Made by a program: the position numbers and the translations under genes. Of a stretch of 64,000 nucleotides of DNA, positions 1 through 11,518 are shown one piece after another. How positions within the stretch are numbered: position 1 is the first letter of the stretch; every line of letters begins with the position of its first letter. The notes beneath the pieces were generated by a model. That model did no database searches. It was not told where the DNA came from and saw nothing but the letters and a program-made list of their open reading frames with translations. Where the stretch lies: NCBI GenBank assembly GCA_028673005.1, contig CM054112.1, positions 26,342,624-26,406,623 on the forward strand. Direction: 5' to 3'. This DNA is from Tanypteryx hageni. Its lineage: Eukaryota > Arthropoda > Insecta > Odonata > Petaluridae.

Positions 1-3000
1 CTACGACATCGAAAATTATTTTTCCTGTGAAAAAGTCTAGATGCGTGCCAACTGGTAATACGGATATTATGTTATCTGAAGAAGCGCCCCGCGAGGGAAA
101 ACAAGATTTCTTTGAAGGCTACGACATGAAAGATGCTTGAAAAGCGCTATCGTAGATGACTCGTAGGAGCGAACTGCATTTCGAATCATGCGATGTGAAT
201 CGTAAAGCATTCGAATAAAGTGAAAAGAAACATCCAGTTTAACTACCGCAACGGAGCAAATTTTATAGAAATTCTGACTCATAGAACTATAAATGAAAGT
301 GTAGCCAAAAATATCTTCTTTGGTTCACAGGTTCGACTTTACAGGAGGTAGTGAATAAAAGGAGAAGTTCGGCGAAGGTATATGCGGGCATAAATTACGG
401 TAAATTAATAAAGATCAGCGTCCTCAGCAATCTCCGCGGACGATTATCCAGTATGATTCGTCTCACGCAGTGAAATTCTCGAGGAAGCTTCTATTTTATG
501 CGCGTGATGCACGATTCTCGCTTTCCGTAAAAAAGAAAGAAAAGAGTAACTGATCGGAATAAACCATTTTCATCGAATTCGATTCTTATTGTGCCAATAC
601 AGCTACGAAAATTTTCAAAGAAAACTTCAATATCTTAAACTTCATTGACCGCATGAAATTTGCGTATTCGCCATAGCAACTGTTTTTTCCATCCGTTCAA
701 ACAAAACAACATATTTCTTACATTCGCACAGCATCAGTCTCGAAATTTAACGTTCCTTTCTTTATTTAAAGGTTTCATTCCCGCGTAGGAAACAGCTGCG
801 CGATTTACTCAGCTACTAAAAATGATGATGGTACGCGCGGATTTCTTAGGTCAAATGAGTTTCTTATTAAGAGAGAGAGAGTGATGGATTCCCTAAAAAT
901 CGTGACAACAGCTAGATGTGTGAGTGTGTTTATATGCGGTCCGGGTTTCCTGCGCGGCCATGCGAGATAATTCGTGCATGAATCACGCGCGTCGAGCGGG
1001 AGCGAACGCAAGCGAACCTTTGCCTCCGCAGGTCGAGTCACTTAAGACGTGACGCATCGAGCCTTGGGTATTAACCCGTATCAAACGAAAAAGGCTTCGT
1101 TGCGTGAGGCCTCCTATATTTCCTAAAAAGAAAATAACCGTTTCCTCCAAAGTATTACGGGACGGTGGCGTATGTCCTACATAAACCGTAAAATTACCGC
1201 GTCCTACATTGTCACCATCTTTCCCTTCGCTTATTAGGGCTTTTAAAAAAGTCTCTTATGCATTCGGTTTGTCTGTCCGTCCTTCCGTGTTTGGGCAATA
1301 TCTCTTGAATCCTACAAGTTGGGGAAACCAAAATTTCAGGATATGGCGTTCTACAGGAGAGCTACGCATAGTACAAATATGGTGGATCTAGGATAAGCTG
1401 CATAAGAGTAATCGATGTCTTTTTCCAACCCCTTTATTTCATTTCTACTTCCCCATAATAAAAGCATTATATCGATGCAGGGAATTTTAAATTTGCATTT
1501 TTAACTAGGTGAAAATTGAGATAGGAGCTCTGGACATGAACAGTTCTATAGCTGAAAGACTTTATGTAAAAAAACAGAATTCAAAACCGTTTCGAATGAG
1601 AGCAAACAATAGTTTTTAATTTAAAAAAGAGTGAACATTTTATTGTTTTTAACAATGTGAGATATCAACTGCCAGAACAACGAATCAACTGCTTTTAAAT
1701 GGAAACATATCATCCCATAGCATTTATATAATGCTTTTAAAATGGAATTTATAGGCTATATTACGAGACCGTTGATCTCAACCAAAGATGTAATCTTATG
1801 ATGACCTCATAATCCCAAACAAGAAAAAAAGCGCCATATGTAATTTGTCTCTGCAATTCTTCCCTCACTTTTCCCAAACCGTTCGTTCCGCGGATCGATA
1901 AAAATCAGGAAAAACATTATATTCGTGTCGTTGAAGCGTAAAATTCTTGTACGCGTGTTTATGCACGTATGTAAATAAATAAAAATGTGTTTGTGCATAT
2001 TTACATCTGAACGAATAGAGTATGATGCCAGCGGGGATAACGGTAAAGACGTACCCGGAGGCCGTCCAATCAAAAGGATGAGAGCTGCTATTGATAAAAA
2101 ACGCGCCGGATGTGGAATTATGTTTTAAAAGCTTCAGAGGCGGCGATCTGACCTCTGGAGGATTCCTTTGATTGTACCCTTTAGACACGGCATTTTAACG
2201 ACACGTTTCTCTGTTGGAGGAGGGAGGGGTTGCGAGCATCGTAAATAATGGTTAATTTTTTTAACGTTTCCGCGTCTTTCTGAAAGAATGATACGTTGCC
2301 CCTGACTCGGCTTTCGATTGTGTTCATTTAATTACCTCACCGTCGCCGTCCTTCCACAAACAAAATAAATAGCTCAGTCATATTTAACAGATCATTGGTC
2401 CGCACAAAATCCTTTGATGATCCGTATAAATTAGCATGAGATTACATAAGAATCCGGAACGATTCAATGTGTTTCAATTGAGGCGAGGGTTTCAGCTTTC
2501 ATTAAATACTCTAATTCATATGGATTACAAATAAATTCCGGAGATATAAATCAAAACCGAGGGTTGCCGACCATAGAGTTGTTTGTTCTTTTTGAAATAA
2601 AAGTCATCGCGAAGAATTTATTGAATTTTTTTTGTCCGAAAGGCGTTGCTCCCCTTCTATTCAATAACAATTTATCGATGATTACTCTTCCTTGTTTTTC
2701 TTTTGAAATTCTTGGAAAATGCCATTCTCTAAAAATAACTGTTTTTAGACTACATTCTATACTGAGAGATAGATGTATTTTTAGTCCATATCTATTTTTT
2801 GCCATAGATATGCAATATTTCCTGAAAGATTACTCAATAAAAACCGAGCGCCCCAAATATTGTTTTCTAATAACAAAATAATTCAGGTCTTTCTTCAAAA
2901 CTGGCTGTCTACAAATGACATAGACATCAGCCGTGGAAAACAACTCGGTTTTATAATTTTATTTCGCAAGGAAAACTTGAAAATATCAACAAGACTGTAA

Positions 3001-3837
3001 TCATCTAGTGGCATCCGCTGAATTTATAAGCGTTTCCTAAAAATTTCTCAAATATTTTCCGGTTTAACGTTCAACTTTATTTTTTACCTCAATGCCAGGA
3101 TTGTAAATGATGATAGGTGGAAGCAGAAATCCCTCGCCTTTTCTATGCTCGTAAAAACATGGACTGGTTCGAAGTTAAATAGACTGCATGTATTTCGAAC
3201 ACGACGTCACCAAATACGTCACTGACGAGCATGCCATCGAGTATATCGTCCATCGCACCCTTATAAAATCTTGAGAATTAAACGATCTCGGCGATGGCTG
3301 GGTCCAGTGGTGTGCGATTATCCAAAGATATGTTGCGTGCAAAATCAGTAATCAGTGCCTGCCGGTAATCTGGGTGTGTTCCCGACTCTGTGGAATGTGT
3401 GGAGAAAGCTCTCTTAAGAACACCTTGAAGAATCGATTTCATTGGTTTTATGGTTACCTGCCGATGGACGAAGCTAGTTTTCGCTACGAAATTATGTACT
3501 CGGATATTAATTGGGTTTCTTAACGCAAGTGGCACCTAACGCGTGGATTTCAGTCTTTTGGCATGGCGTGCATCAGAAAGGGGACAATCTCGATCACCAA
3601 AAACAAGTTCCGCTTGCGCCCGAGTTTCTCCCATGAATATTGTCCTCCTGAGATGTCTGTAGTTTTAAGGAGTAATATTTTCTGAGGATATATGCACATT
3701 AAAATGTTTTCAAGTGTAAATTAAGTGTGACAGAAAAGTTAATTACGATGAAATTTGTATCAAAAAGGAGATTAAAACAATGCGTTTATTGAAAAATGTA
3801 ATTTCAAGTTTCGAAAGTGAATTGAATTAAGCTAATC

Positions 3838-3842
<5 letters not shown>
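1..3842. other. AT-rich sequence with no recognised gene
   Basis: I see no protein family, RNA gene or transposon end that I can defend here. Short open frames exist on both strands but none resembles a known domain. The stretch around 780-1080 is richer in CpG than its surroundings and could be regulatory or untranslated sequence of an unseen gene, but nothing confirms that. A minus-strand frame at 3278-3535 (85 codons) has fairly even codon use and is the best coding candidate, though I do not recognise it. Confidence 0.4.

Positions 3843-3893
<51 letters not shown>
3843..3893. repeat. (TA)n microsatellite
   Basis: An uninterrupted alternating TA run of about 50 bases, seen directly. Confidence 0.95.
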
Positions 3894-3895
<2 letters not shown>

Positions 3896-4229
3896 CCGGA
3901 AATACGCTAGAATATTGCAACAGCTGTACCTATCTCCGAAGTCTACTTTCACAATAAAAATATTTAAATACAGATGCACCTCTATTTATGCAGAGGGAAG
4001 CGTTCCAGGAAAGGGACGCATAAAGAGAATTCGCATAAACAGAACTCATATTAATGTGTAAAATATAGGAATACGTTCCACAACCTCTCCTAATACCCCT
4101 CCAAGACGCACTTTTTCACTCCATAATGATATTAATTAATATTAATGATATACAAAACCGTAGCAAGTAAGATACCCTTGCCAAAATAACAGAAAGCACG
4201 TATTTTAAAAAATTTCCAGGTATCTGGTT

Positions 4230-4670
4230 TGCCTCTCCCTTTGGGGAGGAGAAAAAATGAACAATTGAAATGTAGATCCTCACTAGATCATCTCGTCCAT
4301 GGAAACATAATTCCTCTATCTTCAGTAGTTTAACATCAGTTCAAAGTTTTGAATTTTCCTAATTTGAAGTCACCTAGGGGAAAATCTATGAACTACTTGG
4401 AAAGTCCAATCATTGGAAAATGCACAGATTGATAAGAGCTATTTAATTCAAAAAGATTTTTCAAATATCCCAAGTAGTTTAGCTACAACACCATTTCAAA
4501 CTTTGGAATGTTCCAACTTTGAAGCCATCTAACGAGAAATCTATGAACTACCGGGAAAATTAATAAACTAATAAAAACTATCTAATCCAAAAAGAATTTT
4601 CCAAATATCTCTTAAAACAAAAAAGTTGATTGTCCACAGACAGAGTGTTCACATTTGCGTTTTTTATTTT
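4230..4670. repeat. Dispersed repeat, copy 1 (partner at 62560-62855)
   Basis: This segment shares long near-identical stretches with 62560-62855, for example the run ending GATTGTCCACAGACAGAGTG and the block around TTCAGTAGTTTGGCTACAA. Copy 1 contains a partial internal duplication of the same block (around 4320-4400 and 4470-4600). Coding potential is absent. It lies inside the pogo-like element, so it may be that family's body. Confidence 0.7.
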
Positions 4671-4732
4671 AAGAAAACGTGCTAAAAATAACATAAAATA
4701 CAATAATTCAAACAAAGCATACCAAAGGTGAC

Positions 4733-5763
4733 CAGACATCCCGATTTCGGAGGGACAGTCCCGCTTTTGAGCAGCATGTCCCGCTATCCCTCAAAAAATT
4801 TAGGGGACGAAAATTGTTCCGCTTTTGGATATGTTGATGATAAATGTCCCGATTATTCAAATGTTTTTACAACAAATGGAACATAAGATAAAGCAATTCA
4901 CAACGAATTAAACATCATAAGACAATCAAAGATACTTCAATAATAACAGCGAATGAGAGAGAAATAATAATAATCATAAGAACATTAATCATCCTCGCCC
5001 ACAACAAAGCGGATGACGCAGATCACCAATCGGCCGTGATGCAGCTTTCACATTGGCTAATAGCATTTCGCAGATGTAAAAACAAATGACGACGTAATTA
5101 ATCGGTATTCCCATTATTTTAACGTGTCGTAAAGTTTGTATGGTATCGGTATCGGCCTAGATGGCGTCCCACCGTCTATGTCTGATACAGTTTGAGAAGG
5201 AGTTTGGAATGCATCTAAGATACCGACGCTCTTATTCACTCATTTCAGAGACACAGATATCAGCTACAAACAAATGTCAGAATTAATTCAGTTTGATCTA
5301 AAAATATATATTAAAGGATTATATAATAATTTATTATGTTTGGAGTTAGAAATTCACGAGCAAGTTGGAGAAATTTAGAAGACATTGCTCTTGAAATTTT
5401 TTTGATTGTGTGCACTCCTCCAAGAAAAACATTGCTTAAGTAAAATCACACTATATTAGAAGTGTTAAAAACACAGGAGGAATGGTTCACCATTTAATTT
5501 CAATGCATAATGCTAACAATATTTTTATTTTTAGACCCCTTATTGAAGTAGGATTTTCCTTAAGTCATTTTTAATATAAAAAGAGAGGCCGACTGATTAC
5601 ACAACCATCTTTACCATTGTTTGTGAATTTGAGTAGAACTCCGTAAGACGTCTCAATTTATCGGAATTAGCAGCTGAACTGTAGTCGGTCGCCGTAAATT
5701 GCCTACGTTCCAGGGGCAAACAGATCTTGTCCCGCTTTGGCTGATCTGAAATCTGGTCACTTT
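4733..5763. mobile_element. Non-autonomous hAT element, 1.03 kb
   Basis: Inverted ends (AAAGGTGACCAG at the left, AAAGTGACCAG read inward from the right) are flanked by a perfect 8-bp duplication AAGCATAC at 4725-4732 and 5764-5771. Repeated GTCCCGCTTT-like motifs lie beneath both ends, as expected of subterminal transposase sites. No transposase frame is present. An 8-bp target duplication is diagnostic of hAT-type insertion. Confidence 0.75.
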
Positions 5764-6064
5764 AAGCATACCTTATGTGGGGACAGCACAGTGAGTGAGT
5801 GAGTGAAAGATAGAAACACAAAATGATAATGATATAGAAACACCTTAAGATTACTCACCAATAGAGGCAGAAAGAAGAGCACAAGTGGTGGTGATGGTGG
5901 GTAGCACGCTGTTGGAGGTATAAAGTGTCAGAGGACCTTCTTAGTCTTACCCAAAACCTCATAACAACAAATTAAATAAATTCAGGTAGGAATAGGTTTT
6001 TTGCACAATACAGAATTTGCATAAACTGAATTAACCTGCATGAAGAGAGAGAGAGAGGACTGTA

Positions 6065-6452
6065 TGTTTCAACAAATACTTTTCTATTTTGCTCTAAAAA
6101 GAGGAAGAAAATACTTTTTGTAGATTAGTACCAAAAGCAATAAAAAAATAATAGTTCAAATATAATCTACTTTCATTGAAAAAGCTTTAAAATAAAAAAA
6201 TTTCAAATACATATTTTGATTTCCTGGTATTTAGTATTTGAATGAGAAAACAATAACCACATTAAAATTACCATTCTTATACTCAAAATTAACTTTCAGT
6301 AATCAGTTATTTCATAATTAGTATCCTTAGTATTCTACCTGTGAGAAGAAAAAGAACATATGCTAGGGCTCTACAGGGCCAGCAGAATATCAGCACTGCC
6401 TGCTACCAATAATTGATGAGCACTTGTCTTACTTCTGAAGCTAAATCTTTTA
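6065..6452. other. Unassigned AT-rich spacer
   Basis: Between two transposon copies. I see no gene or repeat end here. Confidence 0.5.
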
Positions 6453-6456
6453 TTAA

Positions 6457-7442
6457 CCCTTTGAGTGTCACGCCGCTTTTGGTGGGTATGTCCAGAAATG
6501 CCATGGCTATTTCAGCAATTTTGCATCAATCTCTAAGAAAAATCACATACATGCCATTTATTCATATTCTTGCCTGATTCTCTCAGTAATTGCACAGATG
6601 ATTACAACTATTAATTATATTAAGGGAATGTTAGAGTCCATCTCTTGATTTTTTTGCTTAAAAATTTTTGTTTTGAATTTTTTTTATGAAAAAATGAAAA
6701 GTCAATTTTATATTGAATCAAGTATAGTATTTTATTATTTTCGCTAGTATATTTAACTTATTTTCATAAAGGCAAGACATCCATGTAAAACATTGCAAAA
6801 ACTCGCAAAAATTATTAAAAAATGAAATTACAGAAAAATATTATTTTGCATAACTGCAATTTCAGCACTTTTTCATCAGTCTATATGAAAAATCACATAC
6901 ACGCTATTTATTCATATTTTTAAGTGTTTCTTTCATTAATTGCACAAATGATATATAAAACATTACATTCTATAAAACTATATACTCATAACATATTTAT
7001 TTATATAATTAAAAAATATTTTGCTAAGATTATACATTTGAAAAAAAAATTAAAAATAACAAATATCTTCTAAAATATCGAAATTTTCCATCTCTAAATA
7101 ACATTCGTCGTCACTTAATGAGTTTATATAACATAGCAATTCATCATCCTCAATTCTAACAGTGAAATTATCTTGGCCTATAGAAGCTATTTTGAAAGAA
7201 TTGAGGTAATGTTTCGCGAAATTGAAAAAACCATAACTGAGCAAATAATCAACTAAAACCAAAAAGAAAGGAAGATGCGTGAACTCCTCTTTCGATTGAT
7301 ACCATCATATTTTGCCATCTGTCATTTGCATGTGGAACTATTATGAGTTTACGCTTACTCAGCATGGTCGACGATTTATCAATGTTGGCACTTCGCGCTT
7401 AGGAAACAAACAATGATATATAGTCGCGTGGCTCTGAAAGAG
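6457..7442. mobile_element. piggyBac-like element, 986 bp
   Basis: TTAA target sites at 6453-6456 and 7443-7446 flank inverted ends CCCTTTGAGTGTCACGC and CTCTTTCAGAGCCACGC (13 of 17 matching). CCC-starting ends with TTAA duplication are the signature of piggyBac. Inside, a ~110-bp block around 6510-6610 recurs at 6850-6960. A 71-codon minus-strand frame (7262-7050) is acidic (LSDDE, EMENFDILED) and could be the N-terminal scrap of a piggyBac transposase; that last point is a guess. Confidence 0.65.
7050..7262 (-). pseudogene. Acidic ORF fragment, possible piggyBac transposase N-terminus
   Basis: The frame ends in an aspartate/glutamate-rich stretch with the motif SLSDDE. piggyBac transposases commonly start with acidic, disordered segments, and this frame lies within TTAA-flanked ends. 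No DDE core or cysteine-rich tail follows. I do not claim a function. Confidence 0.2.
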
Positions 7443-7446
7443 TTAA

Positions 7447-8067
7447 CAAGAAAAATACTGATTTTAAAACTAACTGATAGAAAGAGTTCTGTAAGTAAAT
7501 AAAAATCTGAAAACAAGCTTAATTTTCTGTGGAAAAATGCAGCTTTCTGTTGATTAAATGATGAAAATCAGAGGCATGATGTGTGGTGAGTTTGAGAGGT
7601 GACTGACTGCCTCAGGCAGTACTTTTCGAAGGGGAGAATTATAGGATTATCACCGCTGATTTGCATTTAAGAGCCATTAACAGGGGTGGCATTTCATCTA
7701 AGGTGGTAGATTTCCTTGCAATGATGATGATGTATACAACTGGGCCTACATTTACACAGAGGTTTGGTTCTTGGAGAACTCTCTGTACATTGAAACAGTG
7801 TGAAAAAACACTGAAGGTCTATGGGTATAGAGGGGTTAGATTCCAGAATAATAAGATTATATTGCCACATCAATCAATAAGAAAATAAGCATTGTGCAGC
7901 ACCAAAATGAAATATATCAAAGGATAATGAATGAAAACAACCTGATAACTATTAAGCTTTTCAACAAACAATTAGTTTTATCAAGTGCTAAACATTGAAA
8001 AACATTTTAATGATATCTATGTTAATTTTAATAAGGGTGAAATGGAATGTCAGGATCAGATTCACTC
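7447..8067. other. No recognised gene; repeat related to 12199-12360
   Basis: A block near 7580-7740 (GAGAGGTGACTG..., then GGTGGCATTTCATC...) resembles 12199-12360 (GAGAGGTGACTG..., then GGGGAGGCATTTTGT...). This suggests a shared old repeat, perhaps linked to the adjacent Tigger element. Confidence 0.4.
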
Positions 8068-9730
8068 TTATCGCTTGCTGTCTATTGGGAATAGTGGGTG
8101 GAGGTTAACTTGTAGATAAAACTGGTGATAGGCAGTTGTTTGGTCTTTGTATTCTTCCCTGTATGGAGCCAATGCATCCTCAATCTTCATCTTCAACTTC
8201 AAGCTCTGCTCCATGATTGGATCCTCAGCAAAAAATTTGTCTCCAAGTTCCCTGGACAATTGAAAACCCTTATTCATCATCAGTTTTGGCTTGAGAGTTA
8301 CCACAACCTCATCTTCACTTTCATCATCACTGATGCATGGCTGAATCAGCACCTCCTGCTCTTTTTCGATCAAATCGGTGTTGTGGGATCCTAGTAGATC
8401 CTCTAGCTTTTTTGTATGAAGATTGTTGAATCCATCCTCCACTGCTGGGAAACTAAGGAAGTCAATTACTGCCTCCTCCCACAAATTCTTCCAACATGAG
8501 TTGATTGTGGATGGCTTTATTTCATCCAGCAATTCTATTATATTATTAATACATTCTGTGATAATATATTTTTTTCAGCACTGACTCATTGTCGAATTGG
8601 GGTCATTTTCCATTGCAATTAAGGTGTGATGGAAGGTAGTATGCCTTTAAGGTTGCTATGAAGCCTTGATTGAGAGGCTGGAGGAGTGACGTGGCACTGG
8701 GAGATAGAAAGACCACATCAGTGCTAGGATATGCAAATTTAAGGTTTCTGGAGTGTCCTGGTGCATTATCTAGGATCAGAAAGACTTAAAATGCAAGGTT
8801 TTTTGATGTTCCACATTGTGCTCAAAACAATCATGAAACTATTCCAAGAAAACCTCTGATCTTACCCATGCTTGTCCATTAGCCAGCCAAATCACTGAGG
8901 GCTGATGTTTATCCTTGCCATTTAGTGCATGGGGATTCAAGGCTTTGTGAACCAGCATTATCTTTACCATAAAATCTCCTGACTTGTTTCCACAGATGAG
9001 AGCCATAAAACCCAGAGCAGTTTTCTCTTCTTTGGAAATAAATGTTCTCCTAGGCATTCTCTTTCAGGACAAACCTGTCTTATCTGCATTTAAAACTTAC
9101 TCAGGTTTGTAACCCTACTCCTTGGCCAGCTCTGGAGGAAACTTCTTGGCTGCCTCATGGTCTGCTGATGCCACTTCACCATGCATATTTGTCTGCTGAA
9201 GCCACTTCACCATGCATCTTCATGTCTGCTGAAGCCACTTCACCATGCATCTTTATGTCTGCTGAAACCACTCCACCATGCACCATCATGTCTGCTGATG
9301 CCACTTCACCATGCATCTTCATGTCTCCTGAAGTCACTTCACGATGCATCTTTATGTCTGCTGATGCCAATTCACCATAAATCTTTATGTCTGCTGATTC
9401 CACTTTACTATGCATCTTCATGTCTGCTGATACCACTACAACATGCATCTTCATGTCTGCTGATGCCACTTTACCATGCATCTTTATGTCTGCTGATGCC
9501 ACTACACCATGCATCTTCATGTCTGCTGATGCCACTTCGCCATGCATCTTTATGTCTGCTGATGCCACTACACCATGCATCTTCATGTCTGCTGATGCCA
9601 ATACACCATGCATCTTCATGTCTGCTGATGCCACTACACCATGCATCTTCATGATGTGCAACCTGTACCTTTTCTTGAATTTTTTTAACACCCCTTGCTA
9701 CTCCAGTACTTCTTTGATAGTTCAACCAAT
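8068..9730 (-). pseudogene. Tigger/pogo-like (TIGD1-type) transposase pseudogene
   Basis: Read on the minus strand, conserved segments of a TIGD1-type DDE transposase appear in order. They are FKKRYRLHI followed by KMHGEVASAD (about 9690-9160), NADKTGLS with a stop before KRMPRRTFISKEEKTALGF (about 9080-9010), KIMLVHKALNPHALNGK and VIWLANGQAWV (to 8839), a frameshifted LILDNAPGH carrying the second catalytic aspartate (about 8780), SLLQPLNQGFIATLKAYYLP (about 8660), and the C-terminal frame 8532-8068 with INSCWKNLWEEAVIDF. The family normally cuts and pastes DNA via DDE/D chemistry. Several stops and shifts make this copy dead. An 11-codon segment has been amplified in frame to about 15 copies (see the minisatellite). 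Confidence 0.85.
9163..9654. repeat. 33-bp minisatellite, about 15 copies, inside Tigger coding sequence
   Basis: The unit, on the + strand, reads TGCCACTTCACC then ATGCATCTTCATGTCTGCTGA with substitutions. I count 15 units, all 33 bp except the rightmost in transposase sense, which is 2 bp shorter. On the minus strand each unit encodes (M/I)KMHG(E/V)VASAD, an 11-residue segment found once in normal TIGD1-type transposases. Because 33 is a multiple of three, all nearby frames stay open, which produces meaningless long frames on both strands. Confidence 0.95.
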
Positions 9731-9889
9731 TGTTGTTTTATCATAAAGAGTCAAGAAAAATTATAAAAAAAGAGCTAATATAGCACTCCTCATGATTAAT
9801 CCTAAGATGCAGAAAAGATTAATAAAAAATATACAGGAACAGGTTATAAATTTCAGAGGCTAATTTCCTCTAGATGTGATTACGTATCT

Positions 9890-10520
9890 TACGCTCTGTT
9901 ATCAGAAAACCCTGGGTCAAAAACATTAATGTGATATTCACTGTCTGGGATATTGGTCATTATTTGGTCAATTAATGTTACCCGAGTATTAGTAACTCTT
10001 GATGCATCATTAATTGCTACGTTGACATAGGAATCTTACAGGAGCCTTGATTTGTTTGCCTTTACTGCACATATCATCAGAAAAGGTATATTAAAGTCGC
10101 CACAAATGATAATATTTGTGCCTTTTTTAAAAAGGAAGTCCAAACACCAGGAGAAATTATCTAAAATTACATCTGTCTCCATCTGGTAATCGATAGACAC
10201 AATAGCTATTTTTGGTTTCTTTAGTTTAAGGAAAACTCAAAATGTTTCTCTAAACTACTAATATTAGTTAAGTTAATTTGTTTAGTCATTAACTTATCTC
10301 TAATATAAATACAGTTTCCATCATTTTTCAATTCTGATCTACAAAAGGCCTTAGTACTTACAAACGCTGGAATTTTGATAAGATCAAATTCTTGAGATTT
10401 CAACCAATTTTCAGCAAAACAAAGCAAGTGAGTATTTTTGTAGAGATTGTTTAAGATAATTTCTGATGAATATAGCTTATTTTTAAGACTTTGAGCATTT
10501 TGAAATAATATTTCAACTTT
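9890..10520 (-). pseudogene. Non-LTR retrotransposon endonuclease relic
   Basis: On the minus strand the frame 10427-10221 reads ...LCFAENWLKSQEF..., continuing after breaks to IIICGDFNIPF near 10080. GDFN is the signature of the apurinic-type endonuclease of LINE ORF2, with its catalytic aspartate. No reverse transcriptase follows, so this is a short, decayed fragment. The clade (Jockey/CR1-like) is uncertain. Confidence 0.65.
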
Positions 10521-10945
10521 TCTACTATGTACAAGACCCCTTATTTGAGTTCAACACTTTACATTCTGAGACAGGCTCCAGATTGACCTAGTTGTTGACT
10601 AGTCATGGAGCTATAGGTTTACTGATAGCATGTTTTAACCTTGAATGAATTTAAACAAAATCGTTAAAGCCATTTTTGAATAAATTGACATTTTGTGAAA
10701 ATCAACATGAATAAATTACATTCTAATGTTGTGCTATATCATCCATCTTTTCATAGTTTCTATTCTGGATAATAGTATCCCTAAATAAGAAACATCAATT
10801 GATTTAATTTGAGCGTTTAGGTTCTAAAGTCATGCACAGATGGATGGCACAGCAAAAACCACTTTTTTGGATTCAGGGACACCTAAAACGTGAGTTTCTG
10901 TAAAAATCTGTCAATTTTTTTGTGATTACAATACTTCCTCTATGT

Positions 10946-10949
<4 letters not shown>
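10521..10949. other. Unassigned AT-rich spacer
   Basis: I see nothing recognisable here. Confidence 0.5.

Positions 10950-10981
<32 letters not shown>
10950..10981. repeat. (TA)n microsatellite
   Basis: A clean TA run of about 32 bases. Confidence 0.95.
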
Positions 10982-10985
<4 letters not shown>

Positions 10986-11269
10986 AAGTAAAAAGGGAAA
11001 ATGTTGATGTTCAAAAGCTGGTAGTAATACCAAAGAGAAGATAAACTGAAGCTGAAGAGGAACTTAATCATCCTCAAAACATGCTTCTGATGTTAACTAT
11101 ATGGTTGAAAATTGATAGAAAAGAAACAGTATAATTCAGTTTGTAAAAGCCCAGATAACATTAAGAATTTTATTGCATTAAATTTAACTACATGTTTTAA
11201 AAAATCTCGTGTTGTGGGCCCTGCATGCTAATATTGCATAGGGGCCTCATAAAGCACTATCACCTAGAG

Positions 11270-11518
11270 CAGTGTTTCTCAACTGGGGGTCCCCAAACCC
11301 TTAGGGGTTCATGCGTTATTTCTCTGGGGCCCACAAAGGCATGATGCTTATTTTTATCTATAACTTGTTTGATTCAGCACATAACTCTGATTAATGTTTC
11401 AAAGTGAAAATATGACACAATGAATGAAAAATGAATGAACTTTTCATAGGGAAGGGGCCTGCAGAATTTGTGGGACTTTGTAGCAGGACCATGGCTTCAA
11501 AAAGGTTGAGAAACACTG
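11270..11518. mobile_element. hAT MITE, 249 bp
   Basis: Ends CAGTGTTTCTCAAC and GTTGAGAAACACTG are exact inverted repeats. Flanking octamers ACCTAGAG and GCCGAGAG match at 6 of 8 positions, an aged target duplication. There is no coding content. Confidence 0.8.

Larger units (their letters stand above)
3971..6062. mobile_element. Pogo/Tigger-like non-autonomous element, interrupted by a hAT
   Basis: The left end begins CAGATGCACCTCTATTTATGC after a TA. The right end, read in reverse, begins CAGTCCTCTC and also abuts a TA. GCATAAA-type motifs occur near both ends. TA target duplication and CAG termini fit the pogo/Tigger branch of Tc1/mariner. Without the inserted hAT at 4733-5763 the element would be about 1.06 kb. 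No transposase remains. The terminal repeats are imperfect, so the family call is an inference. Confidence 0.45.

Noticed and set aside
2551..2881. Frames on both strands of about 84-105 codons
   Set aside because: Overlapping opposing frames in AT-rich DNA with no known similarity; likely chance.
3278..3535. 85-codon minus-strand frame as a host gene
   Set aside because: No recognisable family, splice context or neighbours; left as unassigned.
9163..9654. CRISPR-like regular repeat
   Set aside because: Units are contiguous with no unique spacers, and the region is transposase coding sequence in an animal genome.
9168..9746. Long open frames on both strands with 11-residue repeats (e.g. HHASSCLLMPL)
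   Set aside because: Any frame through a 33-bp repeat stays open. Only the minus-strand KMHGEVASAD frame relates to a known protein.
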